A DNA stretch of 64,000 nucleotides from Chlorops oryzae (GCA_020466095.1 CM035806.1:15202224-15266223); one strand, 5' to 3'; positions 10,414-22,498 are shown, counted from the first letter of the stretch. Numbers and translations: made by a program. The notes: generated from the sequence alone by a model not told the origin.

Positions 10414-11605
10414 TGAATCCCACTAATGTGTATTAAAGGAACTAAATCGTTTCCAATCGTCGTCGTTTGCATGAGTGGAAAATTCCAAAATACGTACATA
10501 GGTATTTCAAATAATTTCGAATGTACTTAAATTACTTGTTGTGTGTGACTATTAATATTGAGAAATTGGAAAAAAAAAATACAGCCAATTTGAATAGTGA
10601 TAGCCGCGGTCATGTTCCATCAATTGTGAAAAAAACCGCTGCAGAAAACCGTGAGCGCCGTTTTGCTAAAGCTCTCCGCCATAATGTCCTAGCTTTTGTT
10701 TTGACTTTTAATTAGTATTCGCACAGAAATTTTCATTTAGAAATTAATTAACTTTTTTTCCTCTTTATTTTTAATCATTTTTCAAATGTTTGCACTGCAG
10801 TGCGGTTACTTTCAATAACACAATTCGTGGTTTGCTGTTAATTAAAAATACTCCACAATGGGATATTCTGGATGCTCTGCTCTGTTCTGTTCTGATCTGG
10901 TACTGTTCATGCTGGAACAAAAAAGTTTTTTTTTTTTTTCAAAATTAAAATATAAAAAAATATACTTACAAAAAAAAAATAATTGATGAAATCAACAAAT
11001 ATTTGAAGTAGAGCTGAAAAAAAATTGTTATTCCAATCAAGTTTGTATAACATATTTTGTTGATGGCCAATATAGAAAACAAACAATTTCCAATTAAATG
11101 AAAATTCATATTTGTTTTTATAATTTTAATAGAAAAATGTACATACTTGTACGTGTTATGTTAATATATACTTACTATGTTTATGCATGCGGCTTATTTG
11201 CAAATAATAAAATATTGCGTATAGAGATATTTAGCGTATAAACGCAGACTGAAATTCTAAGTCGCCAATAGCTAAGTCACGACAATAAGTTGTTAATAGA
11301 AATATACCCAAAAATAACCTTACAGCGCAAAATCCATGTGCAAATATCTGCACTAAATTAGTGCATATTCTCAAAAAAAAAAAAAAATAAATAAATAAAT
11401 AAATAAAATAAAAAATTAAAAAATATCATAAGTAAAGAGTTAACAAAGTCAATGAACATGGGATAAAGAGAAAAAAAAGCGTCTCTCCCTCAGGCAGGCA
11501 GCACTGAAAAGTGCTCTAACTCCTGTATTCAAACTGCCGTATAAACACTGAGTTCAATATTTACGAATTTGTTTTTATTAGCGTATAGCTGACGTATAAA
11601 CGTAT
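10414..11605. other. AT-rich non-coding DNA, no gene seen
   Basis: Short frames only. Contains an AATA/AAAT run at 11376-11420 and many homopolymer A/T runs. Nothing supports a gene. Confidence 0.55.
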
Positions 11606-11992
11606 CCCAGGAAAAATATTCGGAGTGAGTCCGAAATGAGTCAGAAATATGACGGAAATAATAAAAATAAATTAAAATTCAATTTGACTTTTAACTTTTA
11701 GACGAACCAAAAATCCAAACCGATTCGATCTGGCAAACACGCTGTCGATAGGTGATCACATGACTGGAAAGCGATTCGAATCCCACATAGATGCTTGAAA
11801 TAAACATTAAGAAAATAGAAATATCACTCAAAATTTTTGAGTCCTTATAAAATGCATAAATATAAGTTCGGAAGGACTCCAATATGGGCTCCTTCGGTAT
11901 ATGATTTAGGACTCATTTAGGACGACCTTCAAAAGAAGGGAAGCACGTTCGTTTTGGACCCCTAAATGAGGGCTCACACTCCGAATAGGAGC
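11606..11992. mobile_element. CCCAG-ended non-autonomous element, copy 2 (truncated)
   Basis: Begins CCCAGGAAAAATATTC and then follows copy 1 (1963-2416) closely through CAAACACGCTGTCGATAGGT, the CCCACATAGATGCT segment and GGGCTCCTTCGGTATATGAT to CTAAATGAGGGCTCACACTCC, after which similarity stops near 11992. It lacks the closing CTGGG end. An 11-base gap relative to copy 1 removes most of the B-box. The CCGAAATGAGTC motif is also the basic word of the 34.6-kb satellite. Confidence 0.6.
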
Positions 11993-12219
11993 CTTTAGCC
12001 TTAAAGACATTTAACTGAAAGAAGAAATAGTCCTTTCTCCCTTTCTCGGCTGATTAGTGAATGTGAATGTTGCGTAAAGGATCGAAGTATTTATGAATCG
12101 ATCGAGCTTATACTCATATGCTGCAATATGAGAGCCTAATATTTTTTTTTTTTTAATGTTCGTATATCAATATCAATGATCATACAAAATGCCTGTCTCA
12201 GTGAAGACTTTCAGAGCTA

Positions 12220-12776
12220 CCCAGCGGCAAATGTCCCGCTGACATCATCGATGAATTCACGTTGACTTTGGATCCGGTATGTATGACAATTCATATGACA
12301 CTTTGCATGACATTTGTACAGGAGTTGGACAGTGAATTCACCACCGGTGACAATGTCATACTATGGGGTGCGATGGCGAAAAAAGCATTTAAGAACAGCA
12401 TACATTGCTCTTTTTCTCTTCAAATGTCCATTTATAGAAAACCAGTTTGATAACTCTCTTCTTTGCCCTCTCTTTGAATATTTCGAAAATTTTAAAAATA
12501 TATTTTTAACAATTTTTTGTTCGCCTCAGCCAGGGATCGAGAACCCGCGATATTTGGATTCTAAGTCGAGCACTCATCGTCTACGCCACTTTATGCTAAT
12601 GTTAAACTGACGCTAAAACCTTATTAAAATTTCAGTACCCAATGAGATTAAAGCACGTGAACAGCATCCCTCCACGATGACATGTCCTCCAAGATGTCAT
12701 GCATGACAATGTCACCTATATGTCATCGATGACATCACTGATGACATTGTCATGCAGGAGATAATTTTCCGCTGGG
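12220..12776. mobile_element. CCCAGCGG-ended MITE with TGTCAT arrays, copy A (557 bp)
   Basis: Left end CCCAGCGGCAAATGTCCCGC, right end TAATTTTCCGCTGGG; TA flanks both sides (12218-12219, 12777-12778). The hexamer ATGACA/TGTCAT occurs repeatedly near both ends, densest at 12675-12755, where it builds palindromes TGTCATGCATGACA and TGTCATCGATGACA. Such subterminal words are typical of transposase-binding sites. Copies B and C lie at 37492-38005 and 38029-38209. A tRNA-like segment is embedded at about 12529-12600. There is no coding capacity; the superfamily is not identified. Confidence 0.75.
12529..12600 (-). repeat. tRNA-like segment inside the CCCAGCGG element
   Basis: Read on the minus strand: TGGCGTAGACGATGAGTGCT (A-box-like), CTCGACTTAGAATCC, then GCGGGTTCTCGATCCCTGGC (B-box-like with a two-base insert). 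Copy B (37785-37825) reads GCGGGTGCGATCCCTGGC at the same place, so the ancestral form was probably GGGTTCGATCCC, a perfect B-box. No acceptor stem closes, so this is not a tRNA gene. It is part of the mobile family rather than a single insertion, since both copies carry it. Confidence 0.5.
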
Positions 12777-12879
12777 TAAATGTTCGCGAATGCGTGATTA
12801 CGATCACACAGAGACATAAGTAGATAAATATACTCATATGTATGGGCGACCGATGAAGCATAGAAATAACCATTGAAAA

Positions 12880-13355
12880 CAGTGATGCCAGATTTTCCTG
12901 ATAAAAAAACCCTCATATATTGGAAAAAAACCCACTTTTCCCCATTTTCAAAAACTAAAAACCCACGAAAAAACCTAAAATGATTTTTTGAAATTATGGG
13001 CGTACCGATTTCAAAATTGAGCATTGCATTTAAACACAATATTTTAATATTTTAATAAAAGTATCACGAAAATAACAAAAAATAAAAGTAACTTAAAATT
13101 GCAGTCTTATTCATGACTTAAAAAAAAACCCAGTTTCTTTACAACACTTAGGGAACACGCGACTGGATACAGCAAAAAGAGTCATGCATGGTACTGGAAG
13201 AGGGAAAACACGATTTTCATTCTCATAAGTAGTAACTATACCTTAAATGTAGTGCATAAATTTCGATATAAAATTACCCATACTTTTTCCCATGTCACGT
13301 TATTTGAGTGAAAAAACCCACAATATGGGGAAAAACCCACAATCTGGCATCACTT
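12880..13355. mobile_element. CAGTGATGCCAGATT-ended element (hAT-like ends)
   Basis: Left end CAGTGATGCCAGATT at 12880; right end AATCTGGCATCACT (ending 13354) is its inverted copy over 14 bases. The interior repeats AAAAACCCAC/GGGAAAAACCCA words close to both ends. The CAGTG-TGCCA form resembles hAT terminal repeats and the MITE at 21446. No convincing 8-bp duplication is visible, so it may be old. There is no ORF. Confidence 0.55.
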
Positions 13356-15436
13356 TTCAATTTGAAAATTACAAATTGTTTTTCGTCCCCCTCCGCTAGA
13401 GCAGCCCCCATTCCTTTTGTGTGACTAATTTGAAAAGAGTTTGTTTGAAGCCTAGAAAATAAAAGATTCAAATAGCTTAAAATATGTCAATTGAAAGATT
13501 ATTCGCTAATTGAGAGAGCAGAAAATGAAAATGAAAAAAAAAAAACAAACAAACCAAAAAAGATTCAAATGGCATATTTCAGACGATTGTCTTCGAGTCT
13601 CCTTGCCTTAGATCCATCGCTCTGAATTGGCTTGAGTCATTTTTTTTTAAATTTCATATCAATTTAAAGCATAAATTTTATGCTTCCCAAAAACTTTTTC
13701 AATGCGGAGCAAATAATAAAGACGTGAACAAGCACACAAATATCGTTTTAAGTGCATGACTAAGCTCCATTAGCAAAAGTCTTTATCTTCTTCTTCATCG
13801 TTTTTGAAATTTTGTTTTATTATATTTTTCATTTGCTTTTAATTTCTTGAAAAATTCTTTTTTTTTTTGTTTTTCTTCTGATTAAATAAATTATTTAAAA
13901 AAAGATGCTGCAATCACTCGTTGGAAAAGAGTAGCAGTACATTAAATGAAATACAAAAACAAAAAAGAATAATAATAATAATAAGAAATAAAAAATAAAA
14001 AAAATAATGACACAAAGCAAAGATTTTCACAGGCAAGCTCATTAGTAAGGAAGCTGGCCACTAGTTACTAAATAGCAAGGCAGTCTTTACTGGACGAAAA
14101 ACAAGCAGGAGAAAGGAAATTGCAAAGTAGAAGGCCAAAGCTCTGAGGAGGCAGAGTATCGCCTTTACTTTGCTTTGCTTTGCTTTTAATTTATGGTTTT
14201 GCATGAGTTATGAGCTGCAGTAGTCAACGCAGCAATTGCAAAGCGAAAGCGAGTCGCGGCATATCAGCAGATGACGCAAATGGCAAAACAGCAGTCGAAG
14301 CAGATGCTGAAGCAGCAGCACAAGTTACACTAATGGCAATAAACTGACAATCTAGAATCTACAGCTAGTAAATAGCCTATTCAAGCAGACCAGAGCGGAG
14401 CAGAGCTGATGCTGCTTAAACTCACATCTTGTTGTATGCCAGCATCTTCTCGACGACTTCATCAAATTGCATAGTGAATTAATAATTATTTTTAATGGCC
14501 CTTAAAATGAGCAAAAACCAAAAAAAAAAAAAAAAAAAAAAACATAAATTTAAAAAAAATTTCTGAAAAAATCAAACAAAATAAATTATATAAAAAATAC
14601 TAAAAAAAATTTCAGTCTCATACAGTTGTGTTGTAATTGAGCGAAAGAGTAAAGTAGCTAGTAATGATAAGATGAGAGTGATTGTGAAAAGCGTGTGGGG
14701 CGAGCGGCGACGGGATGAAATAGCAAGAATGGACAATTCCTTACAAAGAAATCTTTAATGACTCGCACGTTTTGTGCTTTATGGACTTTAGAATTTTTAA
14801 TATCATTTTTCTTTGAAATTTTCTTATTTTCATTACAATTTTTTCTTTAATTTTTATTAAATACAATATACAATATACTCGTACTTTTTTTCCGGAGTGT
14901 TCATTTCGAATTTGATAATTTTACATTCTTTCTTTCGGTCCTCGAGTACACTTATCACGAGGCTACGCATGAATAGCATCGTATTGGAGCAACAGAGCTT
15001 AACCTTTGCTGCGATGCGCGATAACCGCAAATAAACTTGTACTTTGAGTCAATAATCCCTTGATAATTGTTGCTGTATTGACTGCTTGAACTGAAAAGGT
15101 CGATTGTGCCGCATATCAGCCGTCGAAGTGTTGTTCATATGCATTCGTGTGTATACATGTACTTTTAAGAAAAAATTAGTAAGATATTTTGATAGGAAAT
15201 GTATCGTACGGAGGGAGAATTTTGCATTAACTCTAAAGGATTTTTTTTTTTTCTAAACTTATTCTGAACTTTTTCGATCGCTTATTCAGTTTGTGATTCA
15301 AAATATACTTGGGACGTTATGTGAAGTAGCTAGGCACTACTTTTTCGGAATATTTCAGGTAGCCCTAAATGTCTTTAATGGAGCCCTAAGTCTTAACAGA
15401 AGCGTGGACTTAAATCATACGTGTAAAGAATGAGAA
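13356..15436. other. AT-rich non-coding DNA, no gene seen
   Basis: Homopolymer runs are frequent (for example A21-type runs near 14519). 14220-14350 is CAG/CAA-rich (AGCAGATGCTGAAGCAGCAG), common in fly enhancers and UTRs, but without an ORF. No transposon ends were recognised. Confidence 0.5.
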
Positions 15437-15776
15437 ATATTGAGATTGAGAGATATAGAGAGAGATGGAGAGAGATAGAGAGAGATGGAGAGATATAGGG
15501 AGATATAGAGAGATAGAGAGTGATAGAAATATATAGAGAGAGATAGAGAGAGATAGAAAGAGATAGAAAGAGATAGAAAGAGAAAGAGATAGATTGAGAG
15601 AGAGAGATAGAGATAGAGGGAGAGATAGAGATAGAGATAGAGATAGAGATAGAGATAGAGAGAGATAGAGAGAGACAGAGAGAGACAGAGAGAGACAGAG
15701 AGAGACAGAGAGAGACAGAGAGAGACAGAGACAGACAGAGAGAGACAGAGAGAGACAGAGAGAGACAGAGAGAGAC

Positions 15777-15837
<61 letters not shown>

Positions 15838-15882
15838 TAGAAAGAGATAGAGAGATAGAAAGAGATAGAGAGAGATAGAGAA

Positions 15883-15981
<99 letters not shown>

Positions 15982-16081
15982 AAGATAGAGGGAGATAGAG
16001 GGAGATAGAGGGAGATAGAGGGAGATAGAAAGAGATAGAGAGAGATAGGGAGAGATAGAGAGAGATAGAGGGAGATAGAAG

Positions 16082-16135
<54 letters not shown>

Positions 16136-16137
16136 TG

Positions 16138-16181
<44 letters not shown>

Positions 16182-16182
16182 T

Positions 16183-16230
<48 letters not shown>

Positions 16231-16258
16231 GGAGAGAGATAGAGATAGAGAGCGAAAG
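15437..16258. repeat. 10-bp purine satellite (GATAGAGAGA)n with GACAGAGAGA sub-block
   Basis: About 820 bases of a strict 10-bp unit GATAGAGAGA. From roughly 15669 to 15790 the variant GACAGAGAGA replaces it over a run of about a dozen units, showing local homogenisation. GGGAGATAGA and GAAAGATAGA variants occur near 15985-16030. Because 10 is not a multiple of 3, each frame cycles through the same ten codons. The CT strand lacks stops in all three frames, producing spurious 299-310-residue Ser/Leu/Tyr ORFs. Related arrays lie at 58388-58960 (same orientation) and 63490-64000 (opposite). Confidence 0.97.
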
Positions 16259-17659
16259 AGAACGTAGACTTGGTGTTGCATTTGAAGAACAATACTTTGC
16301 AATCCGAAATTGGCTTCCATTTTTATATGTAATTGAAGTCATTTATATTCAACGGGCCCCGATGGCGTAGATTGTTTTTTTATTAATTTATTTTTTGGTT
16401 GCTTGAATCCAGCTTTGGAGCTTGAATTTAAACAAATTTGAATTAAAGGGGCTATAAAACTATGAATAACTTTTTGTGGAGAATTGGCATAAAAAAATAT
16501 ATGCACCTACGGATAAAAATTTATTACAAAAAATATCAATTTTGTATTCCCAATGCATCCTGAGAAGCCTATTTAATATCCTGCAACAGCCATAACTTTT
16601 TAAGCATGAGTGAATATTATCCCTGATAGTAAAGTTATGGTTAAACCATAACTTTTTTACTTTACAAACATTTGCTTCTTTGTTTTGAGAGAGAATCACA
16701 AGCGTTTATAATGCTTCTCTGTCGGTTAGCGCGAAATAAACTTTTCTAAACAAATGCCAATTAATAGCAAAACACCCCGGTCCCCTCGGAGCTCAGATAA
16801 TAATGATAAAAAACAGAAACAGAAACAAAAACAAAATCCATAAAATTTATTTTATTGATTTCCAGAGTTAGCAGCACAGCACACAAAAATGAAATAGAAA
16901 AGGGCACTGAGACACCAACGGGAACATTATGCACCTTACACGATATCCTCAATTATGTGAACGCGGTTGGGCCCGCATTTTACAAGGCAACCCCAACTAA
17001 TAGAGCTTCATTTGTGTTTAATTTTTTTTTTGTGTTTTGTTTTTTGTATGTTGTTTCATTTGCGGCTGTTCCACTGCATGACTGCGTAAAGCAATTGTCG
17101 TAAAATAGTTGCTGCTGACAGCGAGAAGTCATAAAAAAGTCGTATATATGTTTTGCCGCCCGTGAGTTGAGTTCCAGCATTTAAGAGGAAAACCCAAGCA
17201 CGTGCACTTAAAGACGAAATTCGCCGTTCTTAGCCCACACTCCGTTTTCTCGGTCTCTGGGGGAATTTGGCTATGCACTCTGGTATAATTATTTAATTAT
17301 TATAACAAATTAAATCAGTGGAAAATGATCTCTTAAAATGCCTTCAATTAAGAGGAATTGTGTGGCATTACTTCAACCCACGCCTCGCTGGGCCCTCGAT
17401 TCATGAGTTTTTTGGAGTCGCTTCTTCGATGTTCTGTCGCGATGGGCCTTGATCGACCACCTCCTCAGTGCATAATCCCCCTTTGCGTTGCAATAGTCCT
17501 TATTTAGTTCGAATTCCCTGCAAGACACGGAATGATATCTATAATGTGAAGTACTTAATATTTTGTGTAAACTGCTTCAAGCACTGATTTATCGTACAGT
17601 GGTGTTGGTAATGCATTTTTTGTACACAAAGGTAAATAAACGTACAAATCGGAAATGCT
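16259..17659. other. Non-coding DNA, no gene seen
   Basis: Short frames only; none looks coding. 17170-17530 is somewhat more GC-rich and lacks long homopolymers, but contains no ORF. Nothing mobile was recognised. Confidence 0.5.
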
Positions 17660-18029
17660 CTCATTCACTCTGTCTCCCTCTGTATCCCTCTCTCTCGCTC
17701 TCTCTCGCTCTCTCTTGCTCTCTCTCGCTCTCTCTTGCTCTCTCTCTCTCGCTTTCTCTCTCGCTCGCTCTCTCCCTCGCTCTCTCTCGTTCTCTCTAGT
17801 TCTCTCTCTCTCGCTCTCTCTCTTTCTCGCTCTCTCTCTTTCTCGCTCTCTCTCTTTCTCGCTCTCTCTCTCTCGCTCACTTGCTCTCTCTCTCGCTCTC
17901 TCTCGTTTCTCTCTCTCTCGTTCTCTCTCTCTCTCTCGTTCTCTCTCTCTCGTTCTCTCTCTCTCGTTCTCTCTCTCTCTCGTTCTCTCCTCTCTCGTCT
18001 CTCTCTTCTCTCTCTCGTCTCTCTCTCGT

Positions 18030-18064
<35 letters not shown>

Positions 18065-18785
18065 CGCTCTCTCTCTTTCTCGCTCTCTCTCTTTCTCGCT
18101 CTCTCTCTTTCTCGCTCTCTCTTCTTTCTCGCTCTCTCTCTTTCTCGCTCTCTCTCTTTCTCGCTCTCTCTCTTTCTCGCTCTCTCTCTTTCTCGCTCTC
18201 TCTCTTTCTCGCTCTCTCTCTTTCTCGCTCTCTCTCTTTCTCGCTCTCTCTCTTTCTCGCTCTCTCTCTTTCTCGTCCTCTCTTTCTCTCTTCTCTTCTC
18301 GCTCTCTCCTCTCTCTCTCTCTCGCTCTCTCCCTCTCTTCTCGCTCTCTCTCTCTTTCTCCTCTCTCTCTTTCTCCGCTCTCCTCTCTTTCTCCTCTCTC
18401 TCTTTCTCCCTCTCTCTCTTTCTCGCTCTCTCTCTCTCTCTCGCTCTCTCTCCTTTCTCGCTCTCTCTCCTTTCTCGCTTCTCTCTCTTCTCGCTCTCCT
18501 CCCTTCTCTCTCTCTCTCCCTCTCTCCTCACTCTCTCTCACGCCTCTCTCTCGCCTCTCTTCTCTCCCTCTCTATCCCCTCTCTCCCCCTCGCCTCACCT
18601 CTCTCTCCATCTACCTCTACCTCTCTCTCCCTCTCTCTCCCCTCTCTCCTCCCTCTCTCTCCTCTCTCTCCCGTCTCTCTCTCTCTCTCCTCTCTATCTT
18701 CTCCTCTCTCTCCTCTTCTCTCCCTCTCTCTCCTCTCTCATCACCATCTCTCTCTCTCATCTCTTCCTCTTCTCCTCTCTTCTCG
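17660..18785. repeat. Polypyrimidine satellite, 16-bp unit GCTCTCTCTCTTTCTC
   Basis: About 1.1 kb of almost pure C/T on the plus strand. The core (about 18050-18280) is a regular 16-bp unit GCTCTCTCTCTTTCTC; flanks decay to irregular TCGCTCTC and TCCTCTCTC text. Both strands stay open for 290-390 codons (Ser/Leu/Phe on one, Arg/Glu/Lys on the other) purely because the repeats lack stop words. Not a gene. Confidence 0.97.
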
Positions 18786-20019
18786 CCAAAACATCTACTC
18801 TCCTAATTCCTACGATCTCCTTCGTAGAATTTTGTTATGAAATTTTTTCAACAAGAATTTCTCTCCTTTCTCTTTCCTCTTCTGCTTGCATATCCACGCA
18901 TTCTTAATTAATTTTTTTTTTTCTTAACAACAAGGCCAAAACGAAAATTAAATTATATAAATTCCTGTTAACATTTCCTATCTATGCAGGCAATCAGTTG
19001 TTATAAATTATATTGTAGATGGTCTCTCTTACTTCGTGTTGAGTTATTTATATATTTGAGTTTTTCAGCTTCTTTCTTTCGTTTCGTTTTGTTTTCATTT
19101 TCATTTAATTTTTTCGTTTGTAATGCGAGATGATCGCTGAGTTTTGATAAACTGTCTTCTTGGTTTGTTGGACTTCATGAAACGTTTTCGAAAAATCTGA
19201 CTACTTTAAAAAAATCCTCTTGCTGCGGCTCTCCCAACTGTCTTAAAATGCAATTTTATTTATTTTTCTGCCGTTTTTGTTGCCTTTTATTTTTTTATAT
19301 TTTTGTTTTTGCTCGTCCATATACTTATAACATAAATTCTTAAGCCAAAAAGGACAGTCGTTTGAATTTTCGCAATTGACATACCGGATATTCGCATTCA
19401 TCGAGATTCGAGAATCGTTGAAAGGAAATATTTTATGGAATTTATTTTTATAGTTTCGCTGAATTCTGTTTGCTGCGCCAGCAAATATCATCGTTATCCT
19501 TACGTAAACGAAGTCTTTTGTGCAAAACTTTATTATCTAGATACATAATAAAATATGATAAAAGGCGAATAATGATTTATATTTGCGCTGATGATTGATG
19601 GCATTAAGTATATAAAATGCTAATAAAGTTGAATGAGCGTAATAAAAATATTACAATTTTCTTCTCTCTGCTTATTTTTTAATAATCCATAAAAAGTTCT
19701 CTGTTTGTTTTTCTTGCTCTTGTCGTCCATGGAGAACATGATTTGAAATATTCACAGATTATTCACGAAGGCAAATAAAAGTGTTTATGTGGCAGGCATT
19801 TATAACAAAAAAAAAAAAGCAATCGCTTGATTACATAATGCCAAAACACCGTGAGACATTCAAATTATTAAGAGGCTTATGCTTGAAATAACATTTGAAA
19901 ATACATTTTAATTGTTCAAAAACCAAAAAAACCTAAACTAATTGTGCGCTCCATTTCATTGGTACGAGTTCTGTTATCAGTTGTTTAAAAATTATACAAA
20001 GTCGATGTGACATGCTCCA
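18786..20019. other. AT-rich non-coding DNA, no gene seen
   Basis: No credible ORF. A polypyrimidine stub continues to about 18890. The rest is ordinary AT-rich sequence. Confidence 0.5.
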
Positions 20020-20982
20020 CAGTGGGGAAGCCTCATACATTTCTTGGAAAAAAGTAGAAGGAGTAGTCCAATGAAAGTAAAAATTGGCACACTTGGTTTT
20101 ATGAATGTAACTAAGAAGAAAACAAAAAATTGTCAAAATTGGTCAACGCCTAGGGGTACCTCCCAAAGGCCCATATTTATAGCTTTCTATGGTAGCTACC
20201 TCTAAAAGTCAACCGATTTTTACGAAACTCAGTCAGAATGTTGGCTATGCAAAAATATGGATGTGTGCAAAAAATTATTCAAATCGGTCAGACCCTAGGG
20301 TACCTCCCATAGACCCATAACTATAGCTTTCTATGGTAGCTACCTCTAAAAGTCAACCGATTTTTACGAAACTCAGTCAGAATGTTGGCTATACAAAAAT
20401 ATGGATGTGTGCAAAAAATTATTCAAATCGGTCAGACCCTAGGAGTACCTCCCATAGACCCATAGTTATAGCTTTTTTGCGGTAAAATCCGTTGCAGTTT
20501 GCATGACTTCGTTAGCAAATTTGTAAGTTTTTCAAAGTATTGGTAAAATTTGGGAATTTTTATTGCTGAAACTGAGAGAAGAGACTCTTACCTTTCACTT
20601 TTTTTCAGTTAGCCGATGTAGGTAGACGTAGCTATCCTTTTTTTTTTCTCCAATGAAAATTGCAAAAACTTAATTTTTTAGTGCACTTTTGTATCGCACA
20701 TACATATCTATTCAACCACTTACGCCAATCAGTTAGTTTATAGTTTTTGTAAAAAACTAAATGCTATATTTAAATAATAATATCAATCAAATTGCATAAG
20801 CAACCATTTCTTCCATATACTTGTTACTAAATTAAATGCAAATTTTCATTACTTTTTGCCGTACAATCTTCAGAAGCAATTTCAGATTTCTCTTAGTCAA
20901 ACTATCGTCGATCAAACAGCATCATTAGATTTTTAAATATCATTAGTCGAAAAAGTGACTTTTTTCCGCAAGCTCCCCACTG
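20020..20982. mobile_element. CAGTGGGGA-ended element with 144-bp internal direct repeat
   Basis: CAGTGGGGAAGC at 20020 is matched by inverted GCTCCCCACTG ending at 20982, enclosing 963 bp. Inside, a unit of about 144 bp starting near AGCTTTCTATGGTAGCTACC is duplicated almost perfectly (first at 20181, again at 20325), with a third partial start at 20470. The shared text includes AAAAGTCAACCGATTTTTAC and GGATGTGTGCAAAAAATTAT. Short ends and no clear duplication make the transposon call moderate; the internal duplication is certain. Confidence 0.5.
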
Positions 20983-21445
20983 TGCGCTCTCTCGACTTTC
21001 AGCTTTTGCAAACCATATTTCTATCATAGTTCAGTTCGAATGATTCCATTTGGAATTAGTCAGTGAATCATTCACAACATGAACTGTTATTTATGAATGA
21101 ATTTGTTCCAACATAAATTTGAATTGAATTAAAAATTGAATTTTTGAAATTTTTGAAACGAAAAATTTTTTATGAACTCTTTTGAATCGAAAAAAAAGAA
21201 AGAATAAAATTTTGAATTCAGGAGTTATTCCGATGTAAACCCATAAATTTCACCTTTTTTCGAATTTTTTTTCCAAAAAACAATAAAGCTCAAACGATCT
21301 AATTTTTTAAAAAGTATGTTTTTATTTGGAACTTATTCACTGTTAATATATATCATATTTTGCAGTCAAAATATAGGTTCACTAAAAAAAAGAAGTGTGT
21401 CGTTGGGCAACACGGTAGAGGCTGTTCAAGGTTGTCTATCGTCCC

Positions 21446-21749
21446 CAGTGTTGCCAGTTTAGGGATTTTCACCCTAGATTTAGGGGGTTTTCCTACTTTT
21501 AGGGGACCATTTAGGGGGTACAAATTTTTAAGGGGCATGTTGAGAGGGAAAAACTTTGCTTAGGAGAATTTTAGGGGTTCATGATATGTATGTATAAACA
21601 TGTTTGATATGAAAAATCTGTCAAATTTGTTGTTGTTCTTTCCGAATTGCTTTTTTTCATTTCGAAAATTGTACTTTTTAGGGGCAACATTTCGAATCTG
21701 GGGGGAGTTAAGGAGTTTTTTTTTTAGGGAGAGCTACCTAGCAACACTG
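21446..21749. mobile_element. hAT-type MITE with 8-bp target duplication (304 bp)
   Basis: Ends are CAGTGTTGCCAG (left) and CTAGCAACACTG (right), inverted with one mismatch. The flanks are ATCGTCCC (21438-21445) and ATCGTCCT (21750-21757), an 8-bp duplication with one difference, diagnostic of hAT insertion. The interior repeats TTTAGGGGG/TTTTAGGGG words. No transposase is encoded. Confidence 0.85.
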
Positions 21750-22121
21750 ATCGTCCTTTTATTAAATTTTATTTTAAACATAAAAAAAAGGCGGACTGCG
21801 AAAAACGTGTAAAAATCGTGATTTCTCTTACAAAAAATCGTTTCAAAAAATTATTCATAAATTTCGAAAAAATATAATCCTGGCACCTGTGAGAACTACA
21901 AGTACGTGGAATTTCGGTGTGATTTTTTTTACAGCATATTCTTAATAGGTTTTACTATTGAAATATAACAGAAAAACAAAATCGATTTTTGAAAGTGGTT
22001 AATCAGAATAACCCCTTCATTCCTTGATGATCAATGTATTCAAATTTGAATTCTTATTTCCCATTTACGACTTGTTTAATTTATCTATCAAGTAGGCTAA
22101 AATTCGCATTCATATACATAT

Positions 22122-22324
22122 GGGTATCTCCAAAAAAAAAAGTAAACTTTTTGTCACGTCCGAGCATATCTAATTGCCTTTTTGATCTGGATAAAATTTT
22201 GATATGTATAAAATTCCGGAAGAGCTGCGCGATAAAAATTAGAAATAAAATTACCATTTTCCATATTCTTCAATTCGGGACTTAAAGTTGCTAAAGTAAA
22301 TGTCACGTCCGTTTGGAAATACCC
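22122..22324. mobile_element. GGGTATYTCCAAA-ended MITE carrying GTCACGTCCG (203 bp)
   Basis: Inverted ends GGGTATCTCCAAA and TTTGGAAATACCC. GTCACGTCCG appears near both ends in the same orientation (about 22154 and 22303). A looser relative with GTCGCGTCCG twice lies near 27960-28250. There is no coding content and no clear duplication. Confidence 0.55.
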
Positions 22325-22498
22325 AGAGGTATAAAAACGGAAGAAATTTGAGTCGAATTTGGTAGATAAGTAACTAGTGAATGCGAAAAAAGGATTAAAA
22401 TTTGAATTCATTCATCGCCAAGGAATTAAATCAAATTTTTTGTCGAAAAATTTCATATCAGTGATATGTTATCTTCATCGGAATTCAAATTTTAAGCA

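Noticed and set aside
15393..16342. Three overlapping minus-strand ORFs of about 300 residues (Ser/Leu/Tyr-rich)
   Set aside because: They are translations of the stop-free CT strand of the GATAGAGAGA array; all three frames give the same ten-residue period.
17555..18907. ORFs of 288-390 residues on both strands (Arg/Glu-rich and Ser/Leu-rich)
   Set aside because: Simple-sequence translation of the polypyrimidine array; several frames are open at once and none has a domain.
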